A DNA stretch of 64,000 bases from Rhodobacteraceae bacterium bin131 (GCA_002239085.1 MPNP01000005.1:1-64000), one strand, 5' to 3'. Counted from the stretch's first letter, positions 19,209-28,716 are shown. The notes: generated by a model not told the origin, from the letters alone. Numbers and translations are program-made.

Positions 19209-20999
19209 TTATACGAGGACTGAACCTTGATCGTTGCTATCCTGATTCGCATCATCTGAACTATCAACAGAGAAAATCATTTTGTTGTGCGGTTCACCTG
19301 ATGGAATCATTGGAAAACAATTTTCATGAGCGACAACTAAGCAATCTAAGATTACCGGCCCATCAGTTTCAATCATTTCAATGATCGCTTCTTCAAGCTG
19401 CGCAGGGTCAGAAACCATAATTCCTTTACAACCAAAAGCCTCTGCGAGTTTAACAAAGTCTGGTAAAGCCTCTGACCATGATTGACTATACCGCTCACCG
19501 TGTAATATTTCTTGCCACTGCCGGACCATACCCAGTCTCTGATTATTGACAATAAATTGCTTGACCGGCAAGCCGTACTGAATTGCTGTTCCCATCTCCT
19601 GCATATTCATAAGCCAACTGGCATCTCCAGCAACATTAATTACAAGTGAATCAGGATAGGCAACTTGTACCCCGATTGAGGCTGGCAAGCCATACCCCAT
19701 TGTTCCGAGTCCGCCTGAAGTCATCCACCGGTTTGGCTCGTTAAACTTCATGAATTGTGCCGCCCACATTTGGTGTTGACCGACATCAGTTGTGATAAAT
19801 CGGTCGTAGTCCTTGGTCAGCTCCTCTAGTAAGTCAATTGCATATTGTGGTTTGATGGAGTCCTGGTTGGTTTCATAGTGTAAACAATCGGTTTTTTTCC
19901 ATTCGGCAATTTGTTGCCACCACTTGTTTACTTCCGACGAATTGGTTTTACTACCACGGCTTCGCCATGAACTAAGGATTTGTTGCAAGATATTTCCGGC
20001 ATCGCCAACGATCTGAATTTCAGTTGGAATCACTTTATTGATGGACGATCGATCAATATCAATATGAACCTTCACTGACCCTGGACTAAAATCACTAACC
20101 CGACCAGTAATCCGGTCATCAAAGCGAGCTCCAACATTAATCATGAGGTCGCACTCGTACATAGCCAGATTCGCCTCATAAGTACCATGCATTCCTAACA
20201 TGCCAAGCCAATTCTTGCCATTTGCTGGGTAAGCACCAAGGCCCATTAAAGTAGATGTGATAGGAAATCCTGTTTCATTAACCAGCTGGCGAAGTGCCTC
20301 ACTGGCTCCCACACCTGAATTAATAACGCCCCCACCCGAATAGATGATTGGCCGCTCAGAGGTTTCAATTAAACCAATAAGGTATTCGATTTCATTCAAA
20401 TCGCCGTCTATTTTAGGTTGGTATTTACTTGTAAACGAATTGTCAAAGGGCTGGTAAGTTCCTTGAGCGAATTGAACATCCTTTGGAATATCAACAAGCA
20501 CCGGTCCTGGTCGACCATGGGTTGCAATATGAAACGCTTCATGAATAGTGTTGGCCAGTTCATCAGTTTCTTTAACTAACCAGTTATGCTTTGTACAAGG
20601 GCGAGTAATACCCACTGTATCAGCCTCCTGGAAAGCATCATTACCAATCATAAAGGTGGGAACTTGTCCTGACAAAACAACGAGTGGAATTGAATCCATT
20701 AAAGCATCAGTCATTCCCGTGACGGCATTGGTTGCGCCTGGGCCTGATGTCACCAAAACAACTCCAGGCTTGCCTGTGGAACGAGCATAACCTTCAGCGG
20801 CATGCACTGCACCTTGTTCGTGCCTGACTAAAATATGGCGAATATGATTTTGTTTAAAAATATCATCATAAATTGGCAGTACCGCACCACCGGGGTATCC
20901 AAATATAATATCAACATCATGGTCCTTTAGAGCCTGTATTACGATCTGTGACCCAGCCATTTTATGGAATTTACTAGCGTTTGTATTGGCCTTATTCAT
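19209..20999 (-). CDS. ilvI: Acetolactate synthase, large catalytic subunit
   Basis: A 596-residue thiamine-diphosphate enzyme that condenses pyruvate to acetolactate, or pyruvate and 2-oxobutyrate to acetohydroxybutyrate. The catalytic Glu lies in VRHEQGAVHAAEGYAR (near 60). The FAD-binding middle domain and the ThDP/Mg motif GDASWLMNMQEMGTAIQYGLPVKQFIVNN (near 460) are intact. It is the first gene of the ilvIH pair. The ilvI versus ilvB name is by convention. Confidence 0.95.
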   Translation of the reverse strand: MNKANTNASKFHKMAGSQIVIQALKDHDVDIIFGYPGGAVLPIYDDIFKQNHIRHILVRHEQGAVHAAEGYARSTGKPGVVLVTSGPGATNAVTGMTDALMDSIPLVVLSGQVPTFMIGNDAFQEADTVGITRPCTKHNWLVKETDELANTIHEAFHIATHGRPGPVLVDIPKDVQFAQGTYQPFDNSFTSKYQPKIDGDLNEIEYLIGLIETSERPIIYSGGGVINSGVGASEALRQLVNETGFPITSTLMGLGAYPANGKNWLGMLGMHGTYEANLAMYECDLMINVGARFDDRITGRVSDFSPGSVKVHIDIDRSSINKVIPTEIQIVGDAGNILQQILSSWRSRGSKTNSSEVNKWWQQIAEWKKTDCLHYETNQDSIKPQYAIDLLEELTKDYDRFITTDVGQHQMWAAQFMKFNEPNRWMTSGGLGTMGYGLPASIGVQVAYPDSLVINVAGDASWLMNMQEMGTAIQYGLPVKQFIVNNQRLGMVRQWQEILHGERYSQSWSEALPDFVKLAEAFGCKGIMVSDPAQLEEAIIEMIETDGPVILDCLVVAHENCFPMIPSGEPHNKMIFSVDSSDDANQDSNDQGSVLV

Positions 21000-21162
21000 A
21001 ACGTGTACCTTTTGTGTTTCAGGGTATAATTTTTGGCTAAATTTATTACATTACCTGCCCGATGCACTCATCAATACTAATTGCAATCATATAATAACTG
21101 TGGGGATAACATCAAACACAGTGTTTATTGTGCGGAATTAGACTGAGAGAAATTAGAACAGA

Positions 21163-21729
21163 TTATTGATTTAGATGGGTGGATAGCTCGTGAGAGCCAC
21201 CCACATATTGACCATTTAGCCAAATCTGTGGCACGGTAATTGGTGTCTTTGGGCCGACAATCGGCTTAACACGTGCAATCATTTCGTAAAGTGAAAAAGG
21301 CTCTTGAACTACATCATGGTAATAGTAATCAATATTTGACTTGTCTAATAGGTGTTTGGCTTCAATACAATGAGGACATGATAATTTGCCATAAACACGA
21401 TTACCGCTGATTGTTGAATTTTTTACATAGGATTTCACGACCGCCTCAGTCAAAATCCCGCGGTTCAAAGCATATCCCTGACTAACAACTTTGTTATCAA
21501 CCATTACAATTGGTGCGTGCCAACCACCTTTAACAAGGGGCTTCCACCATTCAGTCAGCCATTCTTTGATTTTGAGTTCAACCGGTATACCAGCCAGTTC
21601 ATTCGCAATAGTGTCTTGAATAATATCAACAGATAGGGTGCACTCACCACAAGGAATCTTAACCTTGAAAGGGCCCCACGCACCTGCCCATCGGTAAATT
21701 ACAATTTTTACTTTAGGTGCATTCTGCAT
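21163..21729 (-). CDS. Two-part glutaredoxin-domain protein
   Basis: A 188-residue protein. The C-terminal half (from about residue 105) is a glutaredoxin-like domain: VYGKLSCPHCIEAKHLLDKSNIDYYYHDV with a CPHC redox motif, then TVPQIWLNGQYVGGSHEL, the cis-Pro and glutathione-site region. The N-terminal half has a GECTLS cysteine and a second thioredoxin-like beta-alpha pattern (KVKIVIYRWAGAWGPFKVKI..APIVMVDNKVVSQGYALNRG), so it may be a degenerate or divergent second redox domain. It probably acts in thiol-disulfide exchange; the partner is unknown. Confidence 0.75.
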   Translation of the reverse strand: MQNAPKVKIVIYRWAGAWGPFKVKIPCGECTLSVDIIQDTIANELAGIPVELKIKEWLTEWWKPLVKGGWHAPIVMVDNKVVSQGYALNRGILTEAVVKSYVKNSTISGNRVYGKLSCPHCIEAKHLLDKSNIDYYYHDVVQEPFSLYEMIARVKPIVGPKTPITVPQIWLNGQYVGGSHELSTHLNQ

Positions 21730-21938
21730 TCGTTCATTTCCGCTTCAAATGACAAATCAAATCATCATGGTACAAAGAGTAAGTCAATTATAAGGGAGTT
21801 CAACTGTTCAAACAACATCTAATTATTGAGAATTAATCAGTGTCGCAATCGCTTTGGTACCACTTGGATAGAAAAAGTCATTCCAAGCGAACCATCTTAA
21901 GTCGTCATGGCCTTCCTGATTATTCAAGGATAACGGCA

Positions 21939-22247
21939 CTAGGTATTATCTTCTCTTTGTCTTCCTTTACTAAAAAAACCCTCAAACTTCTTTTTTTCCA
22001 CTCGAAATTTATGAGAAGCTCCTCTCTTGATTTCGTCAAGTTTTTCTTGGTTAACTAACCCTTGGGCCTTTTCTTTAAATTCAATGTCACTTCCTAGCCG
22101 CTTGGTCCAAAGCAGGAAAAATAAGACAATGACTCCAAGTAACCAATTCCAAAGGAATGCAATGACCATCAAGCCAATCCAACTTAATCGACCTAAACTA
22201 TCCATCCAATCGGTAAATCGAGAAAACAACTGGTAAACTTTTTTCAT
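21939..22247 (-). CDS. Small membrane protein of unknown function
   Basis: 102 residues. One hydrophobic segment, LSWIGLMVIAFLWNWLLGVIVLFFLLW (residues ~20-46), is long enough for one bent or two short membrane passes. It is followed by a charged, Lys-rich cytoplasmic-type tail (FKEKAQGLVNQEKLDEIKRG..). I recognise no family with certainty. Its layout resembles the small DUF2852-like alphaproteobacterial membrane proteins, but that is weak. Confidence 0.6.
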   Translation of the reverse strand: MKKVYQLFSRFTDWMDSLGRLSWIGLMVIAFLWNWLLGVIVLFFLLWTKRLGSDIEFKEKAQGLVNQEKLDEIKRGASHKFRVEKKKFEGFFSKGRQREDNT

Positions 22248-22368
22248 AACCTTTGCCTAAATCTTCATTCCAAATGTTAACTATGCAATTAAAGTATTGA
22301 CTTAATTTGACTATTCAAGAAACCCCTGACCGTTGCTAATCAAATAATGATGAATGGGTTTAGCTAAA

Positions 22369-23325
22369 TTATTTGGTTGACTGATACGGATAGATATTTT
22401 TTCGGTCAGCACCGATTTGTGCAAGGTCAAATTCAGTCGTTTGATATATCCGATTGACCCAATTTGAATAAAGTAAATGCCCATTGCTTCGCCATCGGTT
22501 GATTGGCTGTGCATTTGGATTATTGTCTGGGAAGTAGTTTTGAGGCATTTTTACGGTATCTGGAATCGCCTTTTGGTCTCTATCAAACTCGTTCTTGAGC
22601 GTTTCAGTTTCATATTCAAAGTGATTCATAATGTAAAGGGCAGGGTACTTTTTATCTTCAATCAGGCATGGACCGGTTTGGGGAGAACCAAGCAGAGTTT
22701 TTAATTCTAAAGTTTGATCAATATCCTTTTGATTGACCCCAGCCCAGCGGCTGATTGGGACAAGAATTTCATCCGAAAACCCTTTTAAGTAGGATGACGT
22801 TTTGGCATAATTGGTCATCGGATAGCAACCAGAAATCTTATCCTTAAAATTGACCTTTGGCAGTTTATGCCAATAATTCAGCATCGCCATTCCGCCCCAA
22901 CAAATCCCGAATGTTGAATGAACGTGGTCAACCACCCAATCAAAAACCTCACACATTTCGTCCCAGTAGTCAACTTGGGCAAATTCAAGTAATTCAATTG
23001 GTGCGCCGGTAATTATGAAACCATCGAACTTTCGGGGTTTAATCTCTTGAAAGGTCAGGTAGAATTCTTCTAGGTATTCTTTCCGAGTATTTTTTGACTC
23101 ATGAAAGGTCATCCGTACCAAGGTAAAGTTGACTTGAAGTGGAGTTGAGGCAATCAAGCGAATGAATTGGGTCTCAGTATCCTCTTTATTAGGCATCAAG
23201 TTTAACAACCCGATTTCCAGTGCACGAATGTCTTGTTTCAGGGCTCTTTGTTCGGAGATTACACGAACACCTTCTTTTTTTAGAATTGGGAAGGCAGGTA
23301 GGTTATCTGGAATGACGATTGGCAT
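22369..23325 (-). CDS. metA: Homoserine O-acyltransferase (MetA family)
   Basis: A 318-residue enzyme that activates homoserine for methionine synthesis by O-acylation. The start MPIVIPDNLPAFPILKKEGVRVI, the LEIGLLNLMPNKEDTETQFIRLI block, and the catalytic Cys in FGICWGGMAML (near 142) are diagnostic. Whether acetyl- or succinyl-CoA is the donor depends on an active-site residue I cannot assign reliably by eye. It is followed at a 12-bp distance on the same strand by nothing essential to methionine; the gene upstream is a P-loop ATPase. Confidence 0.93.
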   Translation of the reverse strand: MPIVIPDNLPAFPILKKEGVRVISEQRALKQDIRALEIGLLNLMPNKEDTETQFIRLIASTPLQVNFTLVRMTFHESKNTRKEYLEEFYLTFQEIKPRKFDGFIITGAPIELLEFAQVDYWDEMCEVFDWVVDHVHSTFGICWGGMAMLNYWHKLPKVNFKDKISGCYPMTNYAKTSSYLKGFSDEILVPISRWAGVNQKDIDQTLELKTLLGSPQTGPCLIEDKKYPALYIMNHFEYETETLKNEFDRDQKAIPDTVKMPQNYFPDNNPNAQPINRWRSNGHLLYSNWVNRIYQTTEFDLAQIGADRKNIYPYQSTK

Positions 23326-23336
23326 AATTAGGTACT

Positions 23337-24188
23337 CTAATTGTTGACTTTTTTGTCAATTGCGTCGGCTACTAATGAGTCGAATTCCTCAGCACTTTCA
23401 AGCCTAGAAACATCCCGACAGTCGATCGTGATTCCCCAGTTCTTAGCCATCGCTTCGTAGCGAGGAATTCGATGCTTAATGAGCTCCTTATATAAATTTG
23501 AACTGAATTCATCCGGATTTAGGGTTGCTATATCCACATCCTTTAGGTGTTTACTAATAAAATCGGGGGGATAATACATGGGCTTGGGTTTCTGTGCAAA
23601 TCGCTTGAGAAGTTCTTCATTTTGATCTTCTGTTGCTTCAAGCCAAATTGGCAACATACATTCAGCTAGAGAACTCATGAGTTTATTATTTTTATCAAAG
23701 GGATCAAGAATTTCGCATATGGATCCTCCCGTATCACAAACAAAATGCTTATAACCATAGATCTCTTGAGCACGGCAAATAAACCTTTTTGTATCCTCTA
23801 GAGATCGAATCTCACCTTCGCAATGAATTTCTTGCCTTTGAATAAACTCATCAAGACTGAGGCCACCTTGGTCTTTTGCACCTAACTTGCCGATATACGT
23901 TGATAGAGGGTCAAGGTTATTAAATGTAATATTGGAGCCAATATAGATTGAATCGGATTTTAATAGCTTCGCCAGGAAGTCATTTTTCATAGCCTCCAGC
24001 TTAAAGTTATCAACGATATACTCGCCGAGGTAACGAGTTCCAATGCGGTAATCCACTGAATAATGATACCAATCACCAGTATTCCTCAGCATATTTGAGA
24101 CATGGGTTTTACCCACTCCTGACATACCAAACAGCATCACTTGCTTATGTTCAGCCTGGAGCCATTCTTTAGCAGAACCGTAATACAT
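23337..24188 (-). CDS. P-loop ATPase of unknown role, conserved next to metA
   Basis: A 283-residue protein with a Walker A motif, MLFGMSGVGKTHVSNML (residues ~18-34), followed by a kinase-like alpha/beta layout (FVCDTGGSICEI near 180) and a C-terminal acidic/helical segment. I do not recognise a named family. Similar 'ATPase' entries occur in alphaproteobacterial genomes. Its stop is 11 bp before the metA start, implying co-transcription, but the sequence does not say what it phosphorylates or binds. Confidence 0.75.
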   Translation of the reverse strand: MYYGSAKEWLQAEHKQVMLFGMSGVGKTHVSNMLRNTGDWYHYSVDYRIGTRYLGEYIVDNFKLEAMKNDFLAKLLKSDSIYIGSNITFNNLDPLSTYIGKLGAKDQGGLSLDEFIQRQEIHCEGEIRSLEDTKRFICRAQEIYGYKHFVCDTGGSICEILDPFDKNNKLMSSLAECMLPIWLEATEDQNEELLKRFAQKPKPMYYPPDFISKHLKDVDIATLNPDEFSSNLYKELIKHRIPRYEAMAKNWGITIDCRDVSRLESAEEFDSLVADAIDKKVNN

Positions 24189-24879
24189 TTCTACTTATAT
24201 CCATAAAAGTGTTTCGACAAAAAGAGGGCAACCCATTTCAAGAATATTGCAATCTATGAGTTAAAGTGACACGTTTCAAAGCACTAACTACATAAGTAAT
24301 TTGATTGATTTAACAATCTGATTATCAGGAGTATATTTTGTGTGCTCGGGTTACTCACGGTAGACTTACTTGATTATCAGGTGATTATTTCTAAAATATC
24401 CAATATCTTTAGTATATCTTTCATATCTAGCTTGATTGATCCAACCCTAAAATCAATCTAATGTCTGTTTCCATAAAATTTCAACGCTTATGAAGATAGT
24501 TTACTCCCAATAACTTTAGCAAATCAACTTTAGGGTAGGGCGGTTGGTATGATTGGAATGCGAAATGATGTATCAACAACTAACTGATAATAGATAATAT
24601 TCTGGTCGATCGGGAGCTTATATTGTGGCACATCAAATGCTTATCTCTAAAGAGAGAAATCACTATAAAACTATAGTTGGAAAGAAAACAGCAACTCTCA
24701 TTCTTTACCAGAAAGTCATCCTAGCTTACAAAATCTGTTCAAAATTTTATATAACAGAGCATTACTTCAAATAACAATATTCTTGACCCCTTTGCTGGAG
24801 CAGGCGTTGTTTACTGCATTAATTTAATCTTTAACGGGTGATTTTGTTCATTTAATTCCAGTTTTAATTGACTAAGAAT
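24189..24879. other. Gene-poor AT-rich region
   Basis: No ORF of note. Near 24764-24840 a short plus-strand frame reads NNNILDPFAGAGVV, which resembles motif I of DNA methylases, but only ~25 codons are open. It may be a last trace of a decayed methylase or chance. No other signal. Confidence 0.4.
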
Positions 24880-25110
24880 CTGGAATGTTCTGACCATTTT
24901 TCTTGTTCCCCAGTAGCTCGCCTTTTCAAGTAGGTCTCTCTTGATTCCTCAGTCCCAGGACCAGTACGACCTCCGCTACACCGCATCAAGGTCAGGTTCT
25001 TCTGCGCACCGTTCTCCGCCAGCCCGAGCCGCTTAAAAAAAGGAGTGTCGGGGGTTACCCCCGAACACTCCGGCATTATTGTGAACGTCATCACACCCCA
25101 CAACACTTTC
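24880..25110 (-). other. GC-rich structured element of unknown type
   Basis: A sharply GC-richer block in AT-rich surroundings. Its only ORF (24864-25106, minus, 80 codons) is not a recognisable protein. The minus strand contains a terminator hairpin, then a stretch including GGAGAACGGTGCGCAGAAG. The composition and structure suggest a non-coding RNA or intron/mobile-element remnant rather than a protein gene. I considered a group II intron 5' fragment but cannot confirm it. Confidence 0.35.
25035..25071 (-). terminator. Strong hairpin plus T7 on the minus strand
   Basis: The minus strand reads GGAGTGTTCGGGGGTAACCC and continues to ACACTCC, a ~14-bp GC-rich stem with one bulged base and a very small loop, directly followed by TTTTTTT. 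This is a classic rho-independent terminator, yet no recognisable minus-strand gene lies immediately upstream. Confidence 0.75.
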
Positions 25111-25292
25111 AGTCAACGCATATATCCACCATAAAGAATGGAAGAATTCAATCCTCTCGGTCTGTCCCTATTCAAATCGATATAATATAAAAAACAACAC
25201 CTGGTTGGATTAATCGGGTTGATGCAGAAATACACCATGTTAAAAATGGGATTGACCAGATGACAATCCTCATATTTATCTTGCTATTTTGG

Positions 25293-26030
25293 ATGGGAGT
25301 TTGGAGGTTGAATATCTACCTTTCTAAATTGCCACCAAATAATGTTATTAGAGTAGCTATTCCACCTATATTTGGCTTATCCCTTCTGGTTATCTGAGAA
25401 GGGACAGTAAGGGCCTTTGATGTTCTAGGAGTGACCTTCCCACCGTCTAGTACAATTGGTTTAACCTTTGCCAATAACCTTGATATTTTGTGGGTAGATT
25501 TGGTACAAACTGTATTCAAGGGTGCTTAATCAGGGTATTTGATTGGATGCGGCTCGGCAATATTTGTTGCAATTGCTGTAAATCGCTATCCATTCCTTCA
25601 AAAGGGGATTCTGCCTAGACAGCTTTGCAGTAGCATTACCTATAGGGCACCTCTATAAAATCCCAAAATCAGGATTCACTTGTTTTTACCTTTGAAAAAA
25701 TTATGATTATTCTGAATAATTTCTTCTCCTTTGGGTCACATTCATTCAATAATCTTCCCCAAAAAGGTAAAAATTGACCCTTTTCCATCGTTTCCTAGGC
25801 CTAATCACACACCTAGCCTCTACATTGGCACTACTCAGACCAACAAATCTCCATGAAGGTATTTTCTAATTTGGAATAAATAGACGTGCCCTATAGTCGG
25901 TACTGCCCCAATTTTTGTCATGGGGTTTGGATTTGGGTGGCAATCCAAGGCAGCTATCGTCGGGACATTGTTCTTGTGGGTTGTTTCTTTGGGTGAACAA
26001 AGGGTTACATTCTGGCACCCTTCACAAAGA
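25293..26030 (+). pseudogene. Decayed ABC transporter permease (SsuC/TauC/ThiX-like)
   Basis: The plus strand reads RVAIPPIFGLSLLVI-stop-EGTVRAFDVLGVTFPPSSTIGLTFANNLDILWVDLVQTVFKGA-stop-SGYLIGCGSAIFVAIAVNRYPFLQKGILP. About 200 bp later, in another frame, it reads IVGTAPIFVMGFGFGWQSKAAIVGTLF. These are the N-terminal and central conserved blocks of BPD-type permeases for sulfonate/thiamine-precursor importers. Two in-frame stops, at least one frameshift and missing sequence show it is dead. ATPase and binding-protein genes of the same importer are absent. Confidence 0.8.
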
Positions 26031-26233
26031 AAATGACAATATGAATTAATGTAATCCTTTAATTTGTTCAAAACCAGTTTGAACAATCAATAAACAGTGA
26101 TTAGCAAGCTTTTTCGGGTTTAAGTAATTTGATGCCTAAACTCGTCGTTCGTGAATGGTATTGGGTGGAGAATAATAACAATAGAACGAGCGTTGGATTC
26201 GTGGCACACAATTATCTGAGGCAAATAATTTTC

Positions 26234-27262
26234 TTAAATATTTTCCGGGGTATAAATCTCAAAGTCAAGGATTTCCATACATGCCCTAGAATTTGGTCCG
26301 TTGTTTTTTGAATTAATCATTGCCGTGATAGTCGCATTGACAAAAACCTTCATAGGATGTGAGATAATCATGGTTAATGTTCCATTTATCAAACCCGACC
26401 TAGTCTCATCAAACAACTCGTAACCAATTACAACAAAATCTTCTCGCTTGAACTCTTCCCGGAGAGCGGTTAATACCCCTGTAATTCCTCCACCTGATAC
26501 ATAAAGTCCAGCCAGGTCATGATGCTCCTTAAATAGATTCTCGACTAGTTCTCTCCCAATTACAGCCGATTCATAAGTTGGCTGAGCTTCTAATAATGTA
26601 AAGGCTGAGTTATGTTCCCGAAAATAAGAACGAAATCCACTTTCGTTGATTTCTTGGTTTCGATACCGATGGTTCCCTATCAAGATACCAATCTTTCCGG
26701 GTTGATAGACAATCTTATCAAAAGCCCAAGCGGCGGTACGGCCAACTTTCCAGTTATCAAGCCCAACATAACCCACATCACCTCTTGCTGATAAAGGTGC
26801 AATGAGAGCCGTAACTGAAACCCCACTAGAAAGAACTTTGTCAATGGCATCAGCAACTAATGGATGTTGGGCCGCCACAAGAGCCACAGATTCACATTTT
26901 TTCCCCAATTCAATCAATTTTTCGGAAACATTTTCTGGGGAAAGTCCATCAAGATACTCCAAGGTTAGTTCAACGTTAAGGTCCTTGTTGACCTCAACCT
27001 CTTTCATGAACACATTGCCTAAATCTTGATAAAACGGTCTATCTCTCTGGAGAAGTAAAATGCCAAGCTTTGAAACTTCTTTTGGGTCTTGAAGGGTTTG
27101 AGTGATTGTTCCAACACCATAAAAATCAATTGCTTTTGCAGCATTCAGTACCCTTTCTTTTGTCGGTTTTCTAACAAGCTCTGGTTTATAAAGAACCCTA
27201 TTTACTGTGGACACAGAAACACCAGATGCCTGGGCCAAGTCAGAAATTGTTGGGCGTTTCAT
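26234..27262 (-). CDS. LacI-family transcriptional regulator
   Basis: A 342-residue protein. The N-terminal LacI helix-turn-helix (TISDLAQASGVSVSTVNRVL) is followed by the hinge and a periplasmic-binding-protein-type sugar sensor domain (residues ~65-330). It is transcribed divergently from the sterol-desaturase-like gene and the following sugar transporter operon, so it most likely represses that operon. The inducer is unknown. The sensor part resembles regulators of ribose/inositol-type transport rather than classic lactose-type repressors, but this is by impression only. Confidence 0.92.
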   Translation of the reverse strand: MKRPTISDLAQASGVSVSTVNRVLYKPELVRKPTKERVLNAAKAIDFYGVGTITQTLQDPKEVSKLGILLLQRDRPFYQDLGNVFMKEVEVNKDLNVELTLEYLDGLSPENVSEKLIELGKKCESVALVAAQHPLVADAIDKVLSSGVSVTALIAPLSARGDVGYVGLDNWKVGRTAAWAFDKIVYQPGKIGILIGNHRYRNQEINESGFRSYFREHNSAFTLLEAQPTYESAVIGRELVENLFKEHHDLAGLYVSGGGITGVLTALREEFKREDFVVIGYELFDETRSGLINGTLTMIISHPMKVFVNATITAMINSKNNGPNSRACMEILDFEIYTPENI

Positions 27263-27406
27263 TATGTTGACAAAGTAACTATCATTTTGAGTAAATTTGA
27301 TATAATTTGATACAAATCTTACGAATTGTCAAATGTCAAAAAATATCACTTTATAAGGATTATGATATATTATGATAAAAATTTGGCTTCAGATGTAATT
27401 CTCTTC

Positions 27407-27437
27407 TTGACAGGTAAATTTGTGAATATGCTATAAT
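27407..27437 (+). promoter_or_regulatory. Sigma-70-like promoter upstream of the sterol desaturase gene
   Basis: TTGACA (27407-27412) and TATAAT (27432-27437) are both perfect hexamers, though the 19-bp spacer is longer than optimal. They lie 45 bp before the ATG at 27482, in the divergent region shared with the LacI-type regulator. TATGATA-like repeats just upstream (about 27362-27377) could be operator half-sites; this is inference. Confidence 0.45.
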
Positions 27438-27481
27438 TTGCGGGAACACCATTATAAGGGGGATTTAATCAATATTGATTT

Positions 27482-28483
27482 ATGGATGATCTGAAGTACG
27501 GAATCCGAGATAAGCAAGGAAACTGGGCACCAAAGGAACCCTTGGAGATTGGGCCTTTTTGGGATGCAAAATGGCACAAAATGGGGAATTTTATGGTCGA
27601 GTTCATTTGGCCCTGGAATACTTTTCATATGGTACTAGCCCTGCTCTATTGGTTTTTTGTCATTCCTGAGGTTGAGACATTGAAGACTCTTTCTTGGGGG
27701 TGGGGACTGTATCTTTTCATAGCGAATGCGACAGGCATCTTTGTTCTATATGGGGGGATTGAGCTTTTCTATTATGTCCAACGGAAACAGGGGAGGCGTT
27801 TCAAATACAATGCGAAATTTCCGTCCGACCACCCTTCTTCTGTGTTTTGGTTCAAAAGTCAGAATTTCGACAATTTCTTACGGAGCTTCTTTTTCGGAAT
27901 TCCGGTCTGGACCTTGGTGGAAGTTTTCATGCTTTGGTGTTTTGCCAATGGTTATCATGTCTTTGGGTGGATTGATTGGCAGAATAATTGGCTTTGGCTA
28001 GTCGTTCTAACGTTGTTTGTACCAGCAATTCACGAGATTCACTTTTTCTGCATTCATTGGCTTATCCATAGACCTTTTCTTTATAAACATGTGCATTCTG
28101 TCCATCATAATTCAATGAATCCTTCACCTTGGTCTTCACTCTCCATGCATCCAGTCGAGCATTTGCTTTTCTTCGGGGAGGTAATCTGGCATCTGCTGAT
28201 TCCATCAAATCCGATTGTAATGTTGTTCAATATGCATGTAGTGGGCTATGGTGCAGTAAATGGCCATATTGGATTTGAAAAGCTTGAGGTAACCGAAAAA
28301 ACAGCGGTTAATAGCCATGCCTATGCTCATTACCTACACCACAAATATTTTGAGGTAAACTACGGAGCCGATGGCCTTGTACCCCTAGATAAATGGTTTG
28401 GCTTATGGCATGATGGAACGAAGGAGGCTGATGAAAGAATGAAAGCTCGCTTCAGATTGAAGAAACAGAAATTAAATAGTTAA
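27482..28483 (+). CDS. Sterol desaturase / fatty acid hydroxylase family protein
   Basis: A 333-residue membrane-bound di-iron oxygenase. Several hydrophobic segments (for example FHMVLALLYWFFVIPEV, GLYLFIANATGIFVLYGG and LWLVVLTLFVPAIHEIHFFC) are interleaved with the histidine clusters HEIHFFCIHWLIH, HSVHHN and HAYAHYLHHKY, which supply the iron ligands. Members hydroxylate or desaturate lipids, sterols or carotenoids; the substrate here is unknown. Its place between a LacI regulator and a sugar ABC operon is unusual and may mean that it is co-regulated with, rather than functionally part of, that pathway. Confidence 0.88.
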   Translation: MDDLKYGIRDKQGNWAPKEPLEIGPFWDAKWHKMGNFMVEFIWPWNTFHMVLALLYWFFVIPEVETLKTLSWGWGLYLFIANATGIFVLYGGIELFYYVQRKQGRRFKYNAKFPSDHPSSVFWFKSQNFDNFLRSFFFGIPVWTLVEVFMLWCFANGYHVFGWIDWQNNWLWLVVLTLFVPAIHEIHFFCIHWLIHRPFLYKHVHSVHHNSMNPSPWSSLSMHPVEHLLFFGEVIWHLLIPSNPIVMLFNMHVVGYGAVNGHIGFEKLEVTEKTAVNSHAYAHYLHHKYFEVNYGADGLVPLDKWFGLWHDGTKEADERMKARFRLKKQKLNS

Positions 28484-28559
28484 CAAGTTATTCAGGTCAA
28501 CAAGTAGAACGAGGTGGAAAAGGAGGTGGAACTACTCGCTAGTAAGTTTTTTCTCTGTC

Positions 28560-28682
28560 AGGTTGCAGACCGAGGGAATATTTCAGTTAAGTTGCATTGA
28601 GTTGCATGCCCAAACCCAAGGAAAGCCTTAATACGGTTTATTCTTACTTGGGTTTGGGGACGCAAGTCTGCGAGTTAAACCT
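28560..28682 (+). promoter_or_regulatory. Nested stem-loop leader before the sugar ABC operon
   Basis: Several complementary segments nest in order: AGGTT (28560) with AACCT (28678), GCAGAC (28565) with GTCTGC (28666), TTGC (28602) with GCAA (28662), and a perfect 12-bp CCCAAACCCAAG (28609) with CTTGGGTTTGGG (28647). The ribosome site and ATG of the binding-protein gene follow within 35 nt. No T-run follows, so it is not a simple terminator. A structured 5' leader or regulatory RNA is plausible, and I match it to no known riboswitch. Confidence 0.5.
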
Positions 28683-28716
28683 CATTAGCAAAGAATGAAA
28701 TTGAAGGAGAAAAAGA

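Noticed and set aside
24764-24840. Methylase motif ILDPFAGAGVV in a short plus-strand frame
   Set aside because: Only ~25 codons are open, with stops on both sides; too short to call a gene or pseudogene.
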